A DNA stretch of 64,000 bases from an uncultured Pirellulaceae bacterium (GTDB taxonomy: Bacteria; Planctomycetota; Planctomycetia; Pirellulales; Pirellulaceae), in NCBI GenBank assembly GCA_938084685.1, contig CALKGE010000001.1, forward strand, positions 1,054,001 through 1,118,000, written 5' to 3'. The position numbers were made by a program, and so were the translations under genes. Numbering within the stretch: position 1 is the first letter of the stretch; every line of letters begins with the position of its first letter. The notes below the pieces were generated by a model. That model saw nothing but the letters and a program-made list of their open reading frames with translations, searched no databases and was not told the DNA's origin. This document shows, piece after piece, positions 37,101 to 44,488 of this stretch.

Positions 37101-38820
37101 GACTCCTCCCAGCGTTCAGTATCTTGCCGATGCTGAAAAACAGGACTCGGCTGCTGTTGCCTTTGAGGCGCCACTGCTTGTCGAGGTCATCGATCCGGAT
37201 ATGGCGAAAGATACGGGAAGTACAATTACAGTTGCTTTGGTGACGACTGGTGGTGCAGTGGTCTTCGTCGACTGCGTGATCAGCAATGCACATTCCAATC
37301 TGCCGCAGAGTGTGACCGATAATGAAGCGCTGGTTGCTGGGCGGTTTGTAGGACAGGTAATCATGCAGTTGGGAAGTAAAGATAGCCCTAATCTGATTCC
37401 GCTGACCTCAGAGATGCCTCGCGGTCTGATCGGTCGAGCTCATGACGGGAAAGAAGATTCTGAACTGTTACCTGGGCTGGTAGCCATGGTACTCAACTTG
37501 AATGGCGAAGATTCGATCAGTTTGAGGTATAAAGACGAGAGCACGACTGGTGGCGAGTCAAAGATTCTTGATCACAGCGCGAGACTGGTTTCGACTGGTA
37601 CGTTGCAGATTACAGATCGTGAATATGAAGAAGATGTTGAATTGTTACACGTCGGGGAGAAGATCTTCCTGAAAGTCAAGGATCCCGATCAGGATGTATC
37701 AGACGAGCGTGACAGCGTTCAAGTCACGGTTACTGGCGAACTGGGCGAATCGGAAACCGTCTCGCTGTTTGAAACAACGGTACACAGTGGCGAGTTCACA
37801 GCTGCCTTTGATCTGGAAGCGACAGAATCTCCGACACCCGGCAATCTGAATCAGGATTCACCGCAGATTGAATCTTATTTCGGGGACCTGCTCACAGTAA
37901 CCTACACAGATTTGAAGTCTGCAGAATCCACCGAGCCACTTGAGTTGACACAGCAATTACCAGTCGTTGTCGGAACCGATGGCTTGGTAACTGCCTTTTC
38001 CAAAGCATTTGAAAATGAAGAACTCGCAGTGGAAACCAAATTCCGAATTGCGGAAAGCTACTTCGAGCTGTTCAAAAGCCATAAGGAGCTCGGTCGAGAC
38101 GAAGAAAAAACAGTCGACCTGGAAGCAGGAAGACGAATTCTTCAGGAGGTTATGGAGGATTATCCTGATCCCAGGTATATCCCCCGTATTTCGTATCTGT
38201 TGGGTCAGTTTTCACAGGAACTGGAACAGTGGCCACAGGCGATTGCCGCTTATGAGGTGATTCTGCAGCAGTATGGTGATCATACGTTGGCGCCAGATGC
38301 ACAGTACAAGCTTGCTCAGTGCCTGGAACAGTCGGGAGATTTTGACGAGGCGCTCGAAGCCTATGTGACATTAGCAGCCACCTATCCAAAGAGTCCTTTG
38401 ATTGCGAGTGTCATGATTCGGATTTCGGATCACTTCTATAAATCGGAGCAGTTTGAGATTGCTGCTCAGGTGGGAGAGAAATTCCTCGAGAAATTTGAAG
38501 GGCATGAACATGCTCAGCGAATGGCGTTCCGAATTGGTCAGGCCTTTTATAAGAACGAAGAATTTCAGCAGGCTGGTGACTCGTTTGACCGGTTTATGAA
38601 ACTGTTCCCGGAAGACCAATTAAGCGCCGATGCGCTGTTCTGGAGCGGAGAAGCATATCGGATGGCCAATAATAATCAATTGGCGTTTCGACGGTATAAC
38701 CGTTGCCGTTGGGACTTCCCGGCAAGCGAAGCAGCCAAGTTTGCTCGCGGCCGTCTGGCGCTGCCGGAAATGCTGAACCAGTTTGAAGCAGAAGCAAATA
38801 GTATTGATAACGACAACTAA
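31117..38820 (+). CDS. Giant exported TPR / beta-sandwich / discoidin-like protein (2567 aa)
   Basis: A signal peptide (LALIVTAVLLGSVEPAQAQQ) leads into about 1120 residues of helical TPR-type repeats (for example LAQNYFKARRFDIARSEYTT near 1010). From about 1159 to 2290 it is beta-rich: several modules with DSDRDLTGEIDNLVVKLV...ETSAHSGIF (1299), VDYDEDRSNEIDSILVEVVV...NTGIF (1876) and VKDPDQDVSDERDSVQVTV...VHSGEF (2177); an F5/8C (discoidin)-like domain at 1367-1452 (MAIDKDPSTFWLSQ, RMDLLGSYDGEYWFRL); and sandwich domains at about 1505-1600 and 1650-1745. TPRs return from about 2295 to the end. This predicts a very long periplasmic or surface protein with a carbohydrate-binding-like centre. 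It is followed 88 bp downstream by ExbB. Confidence 0.88.
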   Translation: MKMLRITPRFQIDRCSSWALALIVTAVLLGSVEPAQAQQAPSAEDLAAETKAVNQRLSQLESELGKFKDSAPEAAQLMLQLADEYFKHGRGLGLVRICQRFSQVHFNHPKHREMMLKLIDGQQVLSRNKELIVACRQYLDRYGASAESAAIEIRLADALAQTTDREAAAQAAEVVWKRHGNSVTGKKYVERAVYLYQSLPGNDLQTQAAVLSEEAMEKIPAKPFAQAMGRNAVYLYSRLTKRVESNRVINRMFQKGLAGDSEQQRTAYLQMAANYEQLQQYTNASNMYQRARQIRDDADTLYRQVMVVYNSKTNPGQTEALLNQFKQKFPTDDRKWVLQQYVAAQYYGAMNNAKALQLIRDGLQGDSITHNASGLFLTLNGTELPRLQDSERVIRGAIANSKNPASRARLYRVLAFNIYTGEAFNKNRALQLCREFLSRFPDGGGDTTTMIDYLFKNSPDDNSFRNDVRMVLASRKKFLQHAGLVSYPAAWVQANRSNADYKTRAQILKQELANADNDALVKLWAQSSGNTKAAAAVRQQLLESAHFNAMNNDMALLILSQQATYYRSYAPAADRGIGNKYYPLWIRRFPNDVAMAADYLYMATTYGTPEDCRTALQHMLRKDPPVGSADTHYRMLTCAARNEDVNLARQAYNWIRREEQQHGIQASYLVSMGDILTELKLVDLAKERFQTGANLPVFTSDSKQCVDRLATLEEDPVKRRQIYEASFRKESDQFGSVMHNVVAIQLAPEEGKVIDWNAVLTLIQQAKDRDLDRPFATCGLDVNTCVGYVSALRNSDTVEPAQKRQYLDRFVKLDLPLVSPIAELLLLNDEQAPKPEKMAELLAYQRATYNCGETYQGFDQLTQFARSAAANQQHVAATTIGTGILANFASVDENRRKAVRDLVSRSYTQIGEVGLTIDEDSPIAPLLQAALYLRLGDQELAFDLYNENVSLFDEHRDQMPVDLVEFVVQRLIAAGGDENFNYVEDLVRTWLVKNSESQEVGDDAKATMQLLLAQNYFKARRFDIARSEYTTVVNRYPETEQALDAQFGIGESFMEQKVFDQAQLVFDKLANSNETLIVVRAEFLRGVLSFRRGDRDEARDIFRSVLERVPDVELANQTLYNLAEIYRVEERYIDQLNLLRTIGRLGRQSKSRHNPGTPLSIVVHDSDLGISRGHNRIPVLVTTTGGDSEMVYLISTGAGKGLFRGDLETVLGEVAKDDGYLQLTGNDVIRCDYPEEFRAEFKSVPLSDVDIRIASNAEFEIASSIDGESEETSFSDELIAQQEGTDDERLSQTRPSNQVKPGNPLYIQVSDSDRDLTGEIDNLVVKLVTDSGDEVQVEITETSAHSGIFEGTVDTSELPAGALATDSAIDHSPLMAIDKDPSTFWLSQPDGAAPKDLTVDMKDLYGISRVSVGSPNSENNHPVRMDLLGSYDGEYWFRLSSFPRRNQVRGLTELVSGVQQLVVMGDHRSYREWSQVLALAANKSDEFTAVENELVVQEEIEEGGNAAARSVLWSGLFHMERSAAVRFRVQGNTTALAVDGILELPVAPGTRTVDVWLESGPHTVQAFSAFANQQQGAKLEYAIASVDTQQVLLQPMRSEQFQEASAEVELLQAPVVLKRFDVSTAQLSKTTETFAVVEKAESMVTQNWNALEDTLSISLEGTQPGVYQLWLEYSRSGTGAQLQLTLDQQVLDHSLVNTGSYDNYQSVFAGHIMIEASGKKQLVFTPIAVTSNLMELKGIELRPIDRDAVVKSGDSWEFRFPERQIRYTKVVVNEYVGDAVAISQIEVGNASNGETQIPTDADILSLATNHVLEIAAGDRVVATYTDEYTLNELNTAQLLTRELTATYHNGEVNAISYSLSASGAGGVNAQRKELMRVDPGERIVLEVVDYDEDRSNEIDSILVEVVVNDGDPLQLEATETGPNTGIFTREIDTSAAPAENKLAVKSGDVVYLRYLDSQNTFPGHTVPRERVVFVNEPTDAQVRIIPSLAQRTSPTTPPSVQYLADAEKQDSAAVAFEAPLLVEVIDPDMAKDTGSTITVALVTTGGAVVFVDCVISNAHSNLPQSVTDNEALVAGRFVGQVIMQLGSKDSPNLIPLTSEMPRGLIGRAHDGKEDSELLPGLVAMVLNLNGEDSISLRYKDESTTGGESKILDHSARLVSTGTLQITDREYEEDVELLHVGEKIFLKVKDPDQDVSDERDSVQVTVTGELGESETVSLFETTVHSGEFTAAFDLEATESPTPGNLNQDSPQIESYFGDLLTVTYTDLKSAESTEPLELTQQLPVVVGTDGLVTAFSKAFENEELAVETKFRIAESYFELFKSHKELGRDEEKTVDLEAGRRILQEVMEDYPDPRYIPRISYLLGQFSQELEQWPQAIAAYEVILQQYGDHTLAPDAQYKLAQCLEQSGDFDEALEAYVTLAATYPKSPLIASVMIRISDHFYKSEQFEIAAQVGEKFLEKFEGHEHAQRMAFRIGQAFYKNEEFQQAGDSFDRFMKLFPEDQLSADALFWSGEAYRMANNNQLAFRRYNRCRWDFPASEAAKFARGRLALPEMLNQFEAEANSIDNDN

Positions 38821-38908
38821 CTCGAATTCCAGAAAAGGCTCAGGTTTGAGTGGCGTTGGATGACAAAACCGAATGAGCATTTCACAGGCAGCGAGAGATT
38901 GAGACGAC

Positions 38909-39961
38909 ATGATGATTCGACGATGGAGATTTGGGGTTTGTTTTCCAGCATGGGTGATGCTGGTACTGGGGCTGATGACCTGGTCGGTCACTGCGATTGC
39001 ACAGGACGACATCCTGGGTGAATTGACCAGTGAAAAGGAAAATAATACGACTCAATCTGATGATGGGAATGGCCCCACAGATGCAGAAATTGCCGAGCAG
39101 GCTACGACGGTCAGTTCTCAGGACGAAGGGGAATCTGCTGGAGACGAGTCTGTAGAAGGAGCACCGAATACCGGAGAGGGTGAAGATGCGACCGATGGAG
39201 CTGAGCAAGGCCCGACAGAAGGTGAAGAATCCCAGGCTGCGGAATCCAGCAGTGAACCTGGAGTGGTGGAAGAGTTCTTGAATTCTGGAGCGTTGGGGTT
39301 ATTGCTCAGTGGGGGCGCGTTTATGTGGCCCATTCTCCTGATGGGGATCCTGGCTGTCGGAGTTATTATCGAACGGTACCGCAGTCTCAAAATGCTTAAT
39401 GCCGATGATCAGCAGGTGCGTCAGCAGGTTCAGCAACTGCTGTTTGACGAGAAGGTAGAAGAGGCGTTGGAGCTGTGTGATGCGCAGCAAGGTCCAGTTC
39501 CTGCCGTCCTGTCAGCCGGACTTCGGAAGTACTATGTTTTGAGAAAACTGGACTACGATGTCGCTCGCACCGAAGAACAGGTGGTGAAAGCAATGGATGA
39601 CTACAGCGTTCATATTGTGGCTGGATTGGAACGCCATCTACCCGTTCTGGCAACCGTTTCCAGCGCCGCACCGATGCTTGGATTTCTGGGAACCGTGCAG
39701 GGGATGATTGTGGCATTTCAGCAGATTGTGGAACAGATGGGAGAAACGAATATTGTCGAAGCGGCAGCCAGTGGTATTCAGGTTTCGCTGCTGACAACCT
39801 GTTTCGGATTGATCGTTGGGATTCCCGCATTTGTTGCCTTTAATTATTTCACCAGCGTAATCAACCGTTTTGTATTGCAGGTGGAACAATCGGCGACAGA
39901 ATTGATCGAAAACGTGTCGATCCAGTTGGCCGTCGCTGGAATCGACAGGAAGGATGATTAG
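38909..39961 (+). CDS. MotA/TolQ/ExbB-family proton channel protein
   Basis: The 350-residue product has an N-terminal hydrophobic segment or signal peptide (PAWVMLVLGLMTWSVTAIAQ) and an acidic, low-complexity extracytoplasmic extension (about 35-115). The ExbB core follows: TM1 in MWPILLMGILAVGVIIERY, a cytoplasmic loop, then TM2 in ATVSSAAPMLGFLGTVQGMI and TM3 in SLLTTCFGLIVGIPAFVAFN. The GFLGTVxGMIxAF motif is diagnostic. ExbB/TolQ proteins form a pentameric channel that, with ExbD/TolR, transmits proton-motive force to a periplasmic partner. The extension plus flanking TPR genes suggest the partner is not a TonB or TolA. Two ExbD genes follow 6 and 447 bp later. Confidence 0.93.
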   Translation: MMIRRWRFGVCFPAWVMLVLGLMTWSVTAIAQDDILGELTSEKENNTTQSDDGNGPTDAEIAEQATTVSSQDEGESAGDESVEGAPNTGEGEDATDGAEQGPTEGEESQAAESSSEPGVVEEFLNSGALGLLLSGGAFMWPILLMGILAVGVIIERYRSLKMLNADDQQVRQQVQQLLFDEKVEEALELCDAQQGPVPAVLSAGLRKYYVLRKLDYDVARTEEQVVKAMDDYSVHIVAGLERHLPVLATVSSAAPMLGFLGTVQGMIVAFQQIVEQMGETNIVEAAASGIQVSLLTTCFGLIVGIPAFVAFNYFTSVINRFVLQVEQSATELIENVSIQLAVAGIDRKDD

Positions 39962-39967
39962 GATTCT

Positions 39968-40393
39968 GTGAGAGAACGACGTCGCAGAAAGCTGATGGTA
40001 GAACCGCCGTCGAGCGCAACAGGGGACATCGCGTTCAACCTGATTGTGTTCTTCCTGGTGTGTGCCTCGGTACAGCCTGATAGCGGGCGACAGCAGACGT
40101 TGCCTCGTAGTGAACAGGAAGAAGAACAGCAGTCCGAGAATATTGAAGTTCAACTGGGACGCAATACGGTGATGCTCAATGGCAATATTCTCCGTCAACA
40201 GGATTTTGCTGCGGCATTAAAACGAGCGTTAAATGGAAAGACCAGAGCGGAAGATCGGGTTGTGATTGTGAAAAGCAAAGCTGACACTCCGTATCATCAC
40301 TGGGTGGTAGTTACCGAAATGATCGAGACCGCAGGTGGTATCGTGACGATTCAGACCGAAGAGGAGCAGCAGGTCGTTGTACCTGGTGGCTAG
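39968..40393 (+). CDS. ExbD/TolR-like protein, first copy
   Basis: This 141-residue protein starts at GTG, 6 bp after ExbB. It has a short basic cytoplasmic N-terminus, one membrane helix (GDIAFNLIVFFLVCASVQ) with Asp20 at the cytoplasmic end, where canonical ExbD/TolR carry the essential proton-coupling Asp, and a periplasmic domain (IEVQLGRNTVMLNGNIL, RVVIVKSKADTPYHHWVVVT) with the ExbD fold. The canonical xTPLIDV motif is replaced by SSATGDIAFNL. It should act with the upstream ExbB. Confidence 0.88.
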   Translation: MRERRRRKLMVEPPSSATGDIAFNLIVFFLVCASVQPDSGRQQTLPRSEQEEEQQSENIEVQLGRNTVMLNGNILRQQDFAAALKRALNGKTRAEDRVVIVKSKADTPYHHWVVVTEMIETAGGIVTIQTEEEQQVVVPGG

Positions 40394-40408
40394 GAGGCGA
40401 ATCGAACC

Positions 40409-40813
40409 ATGAAAGTTAAACGGAGATCATCACAGGCAGATGTGCCAAGTATGGCAATGGGCGATATTGCTTTTAACCTGCTCATCTTTTTCGTGATTTT
40501 GGCACGAGCTCAGGATGACAGCCACCTGCAATGGCAGCCCGCTGCGGCGGAAGAAATCAATGCGACGGGAACAGCGAAAGTTGCTGTTTTGATCGATAAC
40601 GATAATAAATATTACGTCAATGGCCAGCAGGTTGGCGCCGCGCAAATTGCCGATGAAGTTGACGCTTTATTGGGAAATGCCCCGGCAGGTGAACGGATTG
40701 TGCTGTTTAAAGTACATCGGGAGGCACAAGCCTTGTATTTCGAACCGGCTATTGAAGCGATTAGTGAAGTAGGTGGTGATATTGTCCACGTGCTGGAACA
40801 AAAGCAGGAGTAA
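40409..40813 (+). CDS. ExbD/TolR-like protein, second copy
   Basis: The 134-residue product repeats the layout of its neighbour: basic N-terminus, membrane helix GDIAFNLLIFFVILARAQ with Asp19, and a periplasmic ExbD-like domain (VAVLIDNDNKYYVNGQQVGA, IVLFKVHREAQALYFEPAIE). The two copies share the GDIAFNL motif but differ widely elsewhere, so they are old paralogues and may form a heterodimer inside the ExbB ring. AGGAGG (in the stop region of the first copy) provides the ribosome binding site. Confidence 0.88.
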   Translation: MKVKRRSSQADVPSMAMGDIAFNLLIFFVILARAQDDSHLQWQPAAAEEINATGTAKVAVLIDNDNKYYVNGQQVGAAQIADEVDALLGNAPAGERIVLFKVHREAQALYFEPAIEAISEVGGDIVHVLEQKQE

Positions 40814-40815
40814 CG

Positions 40816-41292
40816 ATGAGCAACGAACATGAACAACAGTCACGAGGTATCCTTGGCGATGTCCAAAGTGTAAAGCGCAACGGAGTTGCGTCGTTGGCGG
40901 AGTTGAGAGAATTTATTGGTTCGCTGAAAGGGCGTAAACCTCAGGAAGTCATGGGCGATGTTGCCAGTAATGGACTGGTGCAGGGGATTGTCACGTCGAC
41001 CATCGGTTTTGTTGTGATTCTGATAGTCTTTACGGCGATTCCGTTTTTTATGGCTGAGGATCAGCCACCAGCGCAAAAAGAAGTGACCCCGGTTGTTGCC
41101 AGTCCTGAAGAACAGCCGGCTGAACAGGACGTAGCAGATCAAGGTGCGGCAGATCAACAACCGGCAAGTGAAGGTGGAGCGACAGGGGATCCTTTGCTCG
41201 ATAATCTGGGCATCGGTGAAACGAAAGAGTCAGACCCTGAAGAGAATCCGCTGGATGATAAATTCAATGACCTCCTCGACGGCGTGAAATAG
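40816..41292 (+). CDS. Single-pass membrane protein of the ExbB/ExbD operon
   Basis: The 158-residue product starts 2 bp after the second ExbD gene. A soluble N-terminus of about 55 residues (SLAELREFIGSLKGRKPQEV) is followed by one membrane helix (GIVTSTIGFVVILIVFTAIP) and an acidic Gln/Ala/Asp/Glu-rich tail (about 80-158). No family was recognised. The tight spacing implies a subunit or assembly factor of the ExbB/ExbD complex. Confidence 0.82.
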   Translation: MSNEHEQQSRGILGDVQSVKRNGVASLAELREFIGSLKGRKPQEVMGDVASNGLVQGIVTSTIGFVVILIVFTAIPFFMAEDQPPAQKEVTPVVASPEEQPAEQDVADQGAADQQPASEGGATGDPLLDNLGIGETKESDPEENPLDDKFNDLLDGVK

Positions 41293-41322
41293 TAACCAGC
41301 ATCCTGTAAAGAGATAACAGAC

Positions 41323-42810
41323 GTGAATGCCATCAAGACACTCTGGAAGCAAAAGACGATTAAGATCGGCAGTCTGACTGCGCTGGTCTGGTTCTTTGCT
41401 TTACTGGACTGGCTTTGGATTCACATGTTGCCGGATACCTTACTGGTCGCATTGTTTGCTGCTGTCTTGTTCGGTAGCACTGCCTTCTTCCACAGACAGT
41501 ACAAACAGCGGGCCACGAATAAACTCCAGTTTTGGGCTGCCTTCACGATCTGTGTGCCGGTGTGGTGGCATGCCGGAATTTTTTTCTGCGAATGGCTGGG
41601 GCTGGAAGTGTTCCGAGCTTACTTCGCTCGCGGAGGACTGGCGACGTTCTTCATCACAGGCTTGGCCTGGGTAATCTGGGCTCTGGAAAAACATGCTCAG
41701 CAAGTAGAAGCAGCCAGGCGGCAGGAATTCAGTCTGGATAATGTACTGCAGCGAACGCAGTCTGAAGGTCGTGACGAGTCTCACAAAATCTGGAACCCTC
41801 TGGATCCTCATGCCTGGTACTACGGACGGAAAGCTCCCCGGTTGAACCAGTCACTCAATGGTTTTGTTAGCTATTCCATACTGTTTGGCTTGATCTGTAT
41901 GATTCTGAGCCAATTTCAGGGATGTACTCAATACTATGATCTACCAGCAGGTGGTGGTGAAAATCAGGCTGTTCAACAAGTTGTTAAAGTCCAGAAAGTC
42001 ATTCGGACCAAGTTTATTCTCAATCCGTACAGCGCGATCAACTATAACACTCCGGAGCTGGATGACGTCAAACTGGAACTCAATGAAGTTACCGCTCACC
42101 GTTATACCAAAATGGGTTTTGGTGAAGGGGAAGGAGCAGGATTTGCTGGTGGAACCAGCGACGGGGCAGTTGGCTTTGTACGACTCGAATACCCTGGTGG
42201 AGACTGGAATCAGGATTTTGGTATTGGGGGCGACATGAATATGTTGCTCAAGTATGCCGAATTGACAGGACAGAAAATAGCAAAGAAAACTCAGGCCTAT
42301 TCGCCAGCTCAGTTAAAGACGTTTGATGGAGTCCGGTGTCCACCGTTGCTGTACATCACCGGTCAGCAAAATATCTCACTGGGAAACAATGATGTGAAGA
42401 TATTGCAGGAGTATATAAACGACAAGCATGGGATGATCTTTGGGGATAATGGTGGTAGTCGTCATTTCCACAACCAGTTTATATCGATGATGCAAAGAAT
42501 TGTTCCGGATGTCCGTCCAGTGCGAATTCCAACCGATGATCCGATTCATACACGCCCCTTCCAGATTACACGTGTCCCTTATGTCGCTCCTCATGGAGGG
42601 GAAGAGGCACTTGGGTGGTTTAAGGACGGACGTTGGGTTGCCTATTATCACCCGGGCGACATCGGAGATGCCTGGGCAGATGGGCATGCTGGTGTGTCTC
42701 AGGATATCTGGGCGAATTGTTATCGATTGGGGGTCAATATCATGAGTTACGCTCACATTGAGCATGCCAAATGGCGCTTAGCACAAAAACAATCAGATGG
42801 AGAGGAATGA
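41323..42810 (+). CDS. Membrane-anchored DUF4159 protein
   Basis: The product (495 residues, GTG start) has about five hydrophobic helices within residues 15-125 and one at about 185-205 (ILFGLICMILSQF), then a C-terminal DUF4159 domain: VGFVRLEYPGGDWNQDFGIG, LLYITGQQNISL, KHGMIFGDNGGSRHFHNQFI and GRWVAYYHPGDIGDAWADGH. DUF4159 has a glutamine-amidotransferase-like fold of unknown activity. It occurs in other bacteria near envelope ATPase and von Willebrand-factor genes. Here it follows ExbB/ExbD genes and overlaps the next TPR gene by 4 bp. Confidence 0.88.
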   Translation: MNAIKTLWKQKTIKIGSLTALVWFFALLDWLWIHMLPDTLLVALFAAVLFGSTAFFHRQYKQRATNKLQFWAAFTICVPVWWHAGIFFCEWLGLEVFRAYFARGGLATFFITGLAWVIWALEKHAQQVEAARRQEFSLDNVLQRTQSEGRDESHKIWNPLDPHAWYYGRKAPRLNQSLNGFVSYSILFGLICMILSQFQGCTQYYDLPAGGGENQAVQQVVKVQKVIRTKFILNPYSAINYNTPELDDVKLELNEVTAHRYTKMGFGEGEGAGFAGGTSDGAVGFVRLEYPGGDWNQDFGIGGDMNMLLKYAELTGQKIAKKTQAYSPAQLKTFDGVRCPPLLYITGQQNISLGNNDVKILQEYINDKHGMIFGDNGGSRHFHNQFISMMQRIVPDVRPVRIPTDDPIHTRPFQITRVPYVAPHGGEEALGWFKDGRWVAYYHPGDIGDAWADGHAGVSQDIWANCYRLGVNIMSYAHIEHAKWRLAQKQSDGEE

Positions 42811-44429
42811 TGAAGTCGAATCGATTTCAGCTACTGTTAGCACTGTTGGTGACCACTCTCACAAGTTCTGTCTTTGCACAGACAAAGATCACTGAGATGT
42901 CGCTGGACCGTTGGGCTAAGCTGCGTGAAGTGGAACGCTATCAACTCAACATCGCGGAAAAGTACTTCAAGGAAAAGAAGTACGATGTGGCGATGAGCGA
43001 GTATGAAAAGTATCTTTCGCTCTACGAGCGAAGTGACGCAGCTTCTTTCGCCCAATTGAAATGGTCGCTCTGCCTGAATCAGTTGCGTAAGCAGAATACT
43101 GCTATCAAAGAAGGGTTTCAGTCGGTTATTGATTACTGGCCGGATTCACCTGACGCAGCTAAAGCCTCTTACTTGATTGGAAGAACGTATGTCGCGATTG
43201 GTCGGGTCTCCTACGGTAAGAAAGCGTATCAGCAAACCATCGAAGATTATCCGGATAATCCAGTTGCCGTTTATTCGTTGTCTGGGTTGGCAGAAATTGC
43301 AGGTCAGGAAAAAGACGAGACCAGCCTGGTGAAAATCTGGAAACGACTCGCCTTTGATATCGAACGCACCAAATTGACGGCCAGCACCTGTGCGTCGGCT
43401 GCGAATTCGCTGGCATCGTACTATTTTGGCAAAGCAACCTTTCCAGATGCATTAAAGAGTCTGCAGGCAAATTACAAAGAGGAACAACTGGCCTACTATG
43501 TTTACTACTATGTTCGTAGTCCACTGGGAACTCTGGTAGGGAAAGAGGAGACAAATGTGGCTGGATTAAGGCTAGCCGATCAGACCGTAGCCTACTTGAG
43601 AAGTAATCTGGAAACAGATCTGTCGACCGATGAACTGAAGGCCAAGGCAACAGAACAGTGGAACCGGATGATCGAAGTTGAAAAGTATTCGCGACGGGAC
43701 GACAAAGTCCTTGCGGCTTACAAGGCGATGCTAGCTACGTTTGGAAACACGGATGCCATTCTGGGTAGTCTGGCGGACTATCACGCCTCGCAAAAACGTT
43801 ATGATCAGGCCCGCTCGATCTACCGGCAGTTTAAGGATAAGGTGCAGGGACTTGCGAAAGTTGCTGCCAGTTTTGTCGCGGAAGGTAATGTGACAGAAGC
43901 GGTGGGAGTGTATAAGCAGCTTGCCGGAGTTGATGCTGAAAACGCAGCAACCTGGAAAGGTGCCGAAGCGGCTGCCTATGTCGGAGTGAAAATGTATCCG
44001 CAGGCAATTCAAATCTATCGCTCGTTGGTCGCTTCGGATGCACTCAACAGTCAAAAATGGTTGTGGGCTCTGGCTACCACTCAGCGTGATGCCAATCAGT
44101 TGAAAGAGGCGATTGGTACGTTTCGCCAATGTGAGAATTTTCCAGAGAACTATCGGCAGATGGCAGGCTGCCATCGGGCATTGAAGGAGTACAAAGAAGC
44201 TCTGATTCTCTATGGTCAGATTATCGGTGGAAGTGAACCAATGGCACCGTGGGCTCAGCTACAGATCGGTTATACCTACGAGCAAATGGCTTCCACCGAA
44301 CTGGCAATCAAGGCCTTTCAGAAATGTTGCAAGGAATATCCCAAAGCCTCCTATGCCAGTACCGCTCATGCTCATCTTCAAAACAAGTACAAAATATCAG
44401 TAACACTCGGCGGCGGTACGGACGAGTGA
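42807..44429 (+). CDS. Exported TPR protein closing the ExbB/ExbD operon
   Basis: Started at the ATG at 42807, which overlaps the upstream stop (ATGA), the product has 540 residues with a signal peptide (FQLLLALLVTTLTSSVFAQ) and TPR repeats throughout (YFKEKKYDVAMSEYEKYLSL, ASYLIGRTYVAIGRVSYGKK, YKEALILYGQIIGGSEPMAP). GGAGAGG upstream could serve as ribosome binding site. The translational coupling ties it to DUF4159 and hence to the ExbB/ExbD system. It resembles periplasmic YbgF/CpoB-type TPR partners of Tol-Pal only in general architecture. Confidence 0.87.
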   Translation: MMKSNRFQLLLALLVTTLTSSVFAQTKITEMSLDRWAKLREVERYQLNIAEKYFKEKKYDVAMSEYEKYLSLYERSDAASFAQLKWSLCLNQLRKQNTAIKEGFQSVIDYWPDSPDAAKASYLIGRTYVAIGRVSYGKKAYQQTIEDYPDNPVAVYSLSGLAEIAGQEKDETSLVKIWKRLAFDIERTKLTASTCASAANSLASYYFGKATFPDALKSLQANYKEEQLAYYVYYYVRSPLGTLVGKEETNVAGLRLADQTVAYLRSNLETDLSTDELKAKATEQWNRMIEVEKYSRRDDKVLAAYKAMLATFGNTDAILGSLADYHASQKRYDQARSIYRQFKDKVQGLAKVAASFVAEGNVTEAVGVYKQLAGVDAENAATWKGAEAAAYVGVKMYPQAIQIYRSLVASDALNSQKWLWALATTQRDANQLKEAIGTFRQCENFPENYRQMAGCHRALKEYKEALILYGQIIGGSEPMAPWAQLQIGYTYEQMASTELAIKAFQKCCKEYPKASYASTAHAHLQNKYKISVTLGGGTDE

Positions 44430-44488
44430 TCTGGCTGCGGTAGTCGGAGGTATATTCAAAACGTCTGCTTCCATTCATAATGTGACAG

